A DNA stretch of 64,000 nt, from positions 372,001 to 436,000 of the forward strand of contig JACKML010000002.1 in NCBI GenBank assembly GCA_024235415.1. Direction: 5' to 3'. This document shows positions 61,515 through 64,000 of the stretch, piece after piece. Under the pieces are notes generated by a model that worked only from the letters and a program-made list of their open reading frames with translations, was not told the DNA's origin and ran no database searches. Origin of the DNA: Chromatiaceae bacterium (GTDB taxonomy: Bacteria; Pseudomonadota; Gammaproteobacteria; Chromatiales; Chromatiaceae). Every line of letters starts with the position of its first letter. Positions within the stretch are counted from its first letter, which is position 1. Made by a program: the position numbers and the translations under genes.

Positions 61515-62138
61515 TCAGGCTTCGAAAAGGCTGACGTCGCCTTTGCCGACACGCCACACCTTTGGCGTCTCCTCGTGCAGATCGATCACGCTGGTGGGTT
61601 CGAAACCACAGTAGCCGCCGTCGACGATCAGGTCGACGCTGTGGCCGAGGATCTGGTTCATCTCGTACGGGTCCATCATCGGCAAGTCTTCGCCCGGCAG
61701 TATCAGGGTGCTGCTCAACAGCGGCTCGTTGAGCTCATCGAGCAGCGCCATGGCCACACGATTGTCCGGAATCCTTACACCGATGGTCTTGCGCTTGGCA
61801 TGCATCAGGCGCTTGGGCACCTGCTTGGTCGCTTTGAGAATGAAGGTGTACGGACCAGGGGTCAAGTTCTTGATCAGGCGATGCGCCTGGTTGTCCAGCT
61901 TGGTGTAAACCGACAACTCCGACAGGCTGCGTCCGATCAGGGTGAAGTTGTGGTCGTCATCGAGTCGCCGGATCTGACGAATACGATCCATCGCCGACTT
62001 GTCACCGATCTGGCAGCCGATGGCATAACTCGAGTCGGTCGGGTAGATGATGACGCCGCTATCGCGCACGATCTCGGCAGCCTGCCGGATGAGCCGCGTC
62101 TGCGGATTGTCCGGGTGGACCTGAAAAAACTGCGACAT
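61515..62138 (-). CDS. yciO: YciO-type Sua5/YrdC family protein
   Basis: 207 aa. GVIIYPTDSSYAIGCQIGDK, KLDNQAHRLIKNLTPGPYTF and RIPDNRVAMALLDEL show the YrdC fold that makes threonylcarbamoyl-AMP. The YciO branch has uncertain activity in tRNA t6A formation. It follows the PHP phosphatase by eight bases, as in E. coli-like gene order. Confidence 0.92.
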   Translation of the reverse strand: MSQFFQVHPDNPQTRLIRQAAEIVRDSGVIIYPTDSSYAIGCQIGDKSAMDRIRQIRRLDDDHNFTLIGRSLSELSVYTKLDNQAHRLIKNLTPGPYTFILKATKQVPKRLMHAKRKTIGVRIPDNRVAMALLDELNEPLLSSTLILPGEDLPMMDPYEMNQILGHSVDLIVDGGYCGFEPTSVIDLHEETPKVWRVGKGDVSLFEA

Positions 62139-62146
62139 TATTTATT

Positions 62147-62989
62147 TCAATGGCTGATGCGCCAATCCTTCCAAATCGCATTACATCCGTCTGGCAGCGG
62201 CGGCAGCCTGCCAAGCTCAATCCATGGGTGCTCAGGACCGTGATAGTCAGACCCGGCAGATGCCAGCAATCCGAAATCGCGCACCAACGCCGCCATGGAA
62301 AAACTGTCGTCCCGGCTGTGGCTGCCGGACACCACTTCGAGTGCCGCACCACCGACCTCGACGAATTCACCGATCAGCCGACGCAACTTGCTGCGGGTCA
62401 TCTTGTACCGCGCCGGATGCGCAATCACCGCCTGCCCGCCAGCGAGTCGGATCCAGCGCACGGCCTCCTCAAGACCCGCCCAGCGTCCGCTGACGAAGCC
62501 CGGTTTGCCGCTGACCAGGAACTTGTGGAACACGGCGCGCACGTCCGACGCATGCCCATTATCCACCAAGTAGCGGGCAAAGTGCGTGCGGCTGATCAAC
62601 CGTCCGTTGGACAGGGCACGGGCACCGGCGAACGCATCCGGGATGCCGGCCTTGTCCAGACGACGACCGATCTCTTGCGCACGCCAGTCGCGGAACTCGC
62701 GCAGGCCGGCCAGCCCGACACGCAGATCGTCGCTGTCGGGGTCGACACCCAGGCCGACGATGTGCACCGTCGCTTCGCCCCAGGTCACCGAAATCTCCAC
62801 CCCGGGGACGAATCCGAGACCGAGGTCGCGCGCACTGTCGGCTGCCTCGCCAAGGCCCTCGAGGGTGTCATGGTCGGTCAGCGCCATCACGCCAATGCCA
62901 GCGGCATGCGCGCGCTGCATCAGCTGCGTTGGTGTAAGGGTCCCGTCGGAAGCCGTGGAATGGGCATGCAGATCAAAAAGTAATGACAT
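62147..62989 (-). CDS. PHP-domain 3',5'-nucleoside bisphosphate phosphatase (YciV/RnmAM family)
   Basis: 280 aa. Metal-binding motifs of the PHP fold are FDLHAHSTASDGTL, ALTDHDTLEG, GVEISV and AHPARYK, and the last ligands are in SAGSDYHGPEHP. The E. coli relative (YciV, RnmAM) degrades pAp and trims 5' ends of rRNA. I start at MSLLFDLHAHS (62989). Confidence 0.9.
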   Translation of the reverse strand: MSLLFDLHAHSTASDGTLTPTQLMQRAHAAGIGVMALTDHDTLEGLGEAADSARDLGLGFVPGVEISVTWGEATVHIVGLGVDPDSDDLRVGLAGLREFRDWRAQEIGRRLDKAGIPDAFAGARALSNGRLISRTHFARYLVDNGHASDVRAVFHKFLVSGKPGFVSGRWAGLEEAVRWIRLAGGQAVIAHPARYKMTRSKLRRLIGEFVEVGGAALEVVSGSHSRDDSFSMAALVRDFGLLASAGSDYHGPEHPWIELGRLPPLPDGCNAIWKDWRISH

Positions 62990-63104
62990 GCGAGGCATTC
63001 TATCAGTACGCCTGCGGTCGATACCGACACAGTGCGTAGCTGGACGAAAACACACCACGGCGTACGGATTTCGTCACCCTGGACGCGTGCTAAACTGCCG
63101 CGCC

Positions 63105-63839
63105 ATGAGCATACCCCCGGCCGATCTCTCTTACCTGCGCGAACGACTGCGTGAGCTGGCCGCACAGGTCCACGATGCCTGGGAGTCCTCGCACCGCGAC
63201 CCGCAGGACGCTGACGACCCCCGCCCGACCGGCGACGCCCTGCTGCAACTGATCGATATGCTCGACCACCTGCAGTCGGAAGCACAGGCCTCAGGCTTTG
63301 GCCCCGCCGAGATCAACACCTTGAGCGAGTACGGCCTGCAGCTGTTGAGTGAACTTGCCGACACCGCATCACGGCTCGATCACCCTGCGCTGGCAGCGGA
63401 GATCGAGCATATGAGCTTTCCCTATGCGCTGTGGATAGCCCGCCATGGCGGCGAGATCCGGCACCTGGAATCCGTGGTCAATGCGCTGGCTCATTTCGCC
63501 AACCAGTCGGACAACCCGGAAACCATGGCCAGCCTGTATTGCCAATGCTGCGAGGTGCTCGACGCCACGAGCCCTGCCGCGGAGGAAGGTTCGGCAGGCA
63601 ATCCGAGGCACCCCTGGCGCCTGCTGTTGCTCAATCGGGCGATCGTGGCCACACGCAGTCACAACCCGGAATTGATGGAACCTGCGTTCAACGCGATAGT
63701 CGAACTCCTGCCAAACGATGCCGAACGTTTTTTTGCCGAGGGCATGGAGCAGATGGTGGCCATCGATTACCCGGAGCATGTCCGCACGGTAGTCCGACGT
63801 TATTACCTCGCCCATGCAGTACCACGGCGCCTGCACTGA
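63105..63839 (+). CDS. Soluble helical protein of unknown function (244 aa)
   Basis: It begins MSIPPADLSYLRERLRELAA. A Met- and Leu-rich helical body includes LQLIDMLDHLQSEAQAS, LLSELADTASRLDHPALAAE and FAEGMEQMVAIDYPEHVRTV. No catalytic motif is evident. A possible -10 TAAACT (63091-63096) lies just before the ATG. It is divergent from the PHP gene and 21 bases ahead of yciB. The same neighbourhood is frequent in Chromatiales-like genomes by my recollection only. Confidence 0.7.
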   Translation: MSIPPADLSYLRERLRELAAQVHDAWESSHRDPQDADDPRPTGDALLQLIDMLDHLQSEAQASGFGPAEINTLSEYGLQLLSELADTASRLDHPALAAEIEHMSFPYALWIARHGGEIRHLESVVNALAHFANQSDNPETMASLYCQCCEVLDATSPAAEEGSAGNPRHPWRLLLLNRAIVATRSHNPELMEPAFNAIVELLPNDAERFFAEGMEQMVAIDYPEHVRTVVRRYYLAHAVPRRLH

Positions 63840-63860
63840 ACACCCAGACGGTTCGAACTG

Positions 63861-64000
63861 ATGAAAATTATCGCTGACCTGTTCCCGGTCATTCTGTTCT
63901 TTATCGCCTACCAGCTGTTCGATATCTATGTCGCTACACAGGTAGCGATTGCCGCCGCCGCTGTTCAGGTCGGCTACAACAAGCTGCGATACGGCAAGGT
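63861..64000 (+). CDS. yciB: Septation/intermembrane protein YciB, N-terminal part (cut by window end)
   Basis: The first 46 codons read MKIIADLFPVILFFIAYQLF followed by DIYVATQVAIAAAAVQ. The start MKxxxDLFPxILFFxAY is diagnostic of YciB/IspZ (septation protein A), an inner membrane protein linked to cell envelope integrity. The rest lies beyond the window. TrpH-, yciO- and yciB-type genes commonly cluster in enterics as well. Confidence 0.9.
   Translation, partial: MKIIADLFPVILFFIAYQLFDIYVATQVAIAAAAVQVGYNKLRYGK

Overview
The window comes from the chromosome of a gammaproteobacterium with a GC-rich core. Gene families and gene order point that way: gyrA-serC-serA-pheA-hisC-tyrA...aroA-cmk-rpsA-ihfB, mtnA-mtaD-ubiG-mupP-...-yciK, cmoA-cmoB, and PHP/yciO...M50-trpS-scpA-scpB-rluB. 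The lineage probably resembles Chromatiales or other sulfur oxidisers. The window holds soxX and soxA (thiosulfate oxidation), phaB and phaR (polyhydroxybutyrate), and a PEP-CTERM protein beside an exosortase-type ATPase. The genus cannot be named from the sequence alone.

Layout. 1-3.6 kb: end of phaB, phaR, a STAS protein, sthA and two small unknown genes. 3.6-4.0 kb: a cluster of eight REP-like elements that runs into the 3' end of mrfB. 4.0-8.3 kb: mrfA-mrfB (helicase and exonuclease) divergent from lexA, with two matching GAAC-N7-GAAC boxes between them. 9.3-16 kb: an accessory region of single-gene or gene-pair cassettes separated by attC-like sites, with no integrase in view. It carries an OLD-family nuclease, two membrane proteins, a BrnT-like toxin-antitoxin pair, an ABZJ_00895-like membrane protein and a HEPN protein, then a BrnTA pair and debris. 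16-20.5 kb: tag, a thioesterase, hspQ and an operon of a degenerate ArnD-like gene, a SET protein, cmoA and cmoB. 20.5-23 kb: a 55-aa membrane protein with a third GAAC-N7-GAAC box, and a three-gene proton-channel operon.

23-46 kb: the translation, aromatic amino acid and serine supraoperon. It is interrupted by a four-gene lipid-glycosylation module, and soxXA-lrp-leuA lies between gyrA and mtnA. rpsA contains an in-frame TAG at codon 283. 46-49.5 kb: ubiG, mupP, a squalene-synthase-like gene and yciK. 49.5-54 kb: two c-di-GMP enzymes and a double-thioredoxin protein. 54-64 kb: nth-like, rluB, scpB (with a 20-copy hexanucleotide repeat), scpA, trpS and an M50 protease. Then come the PEP-CTERM gene behind a sigma-54-like promoter, the XrtA-type ATPase, yciO, a PHP phosphatase, an unknown gene and the start of yciB.

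How it fits together. The most informative signals are regulatory and mobile. (1) A direct-repeat box, AGAAC-N6-AGAAC, stands before lexA, mrfA and a 55-aa membrane protein; it is a candidate SOS operator that defines a small regulon in this window. (2) The 9.3-14.2 kb region reads as an integron cassette cluster lacking an integrase (CALIN), stocked with likely defence and addiction genes. (3) Intact core operons are interrupted by envelope modules. No tRNA, rRNA or CRISPR array was recognised.
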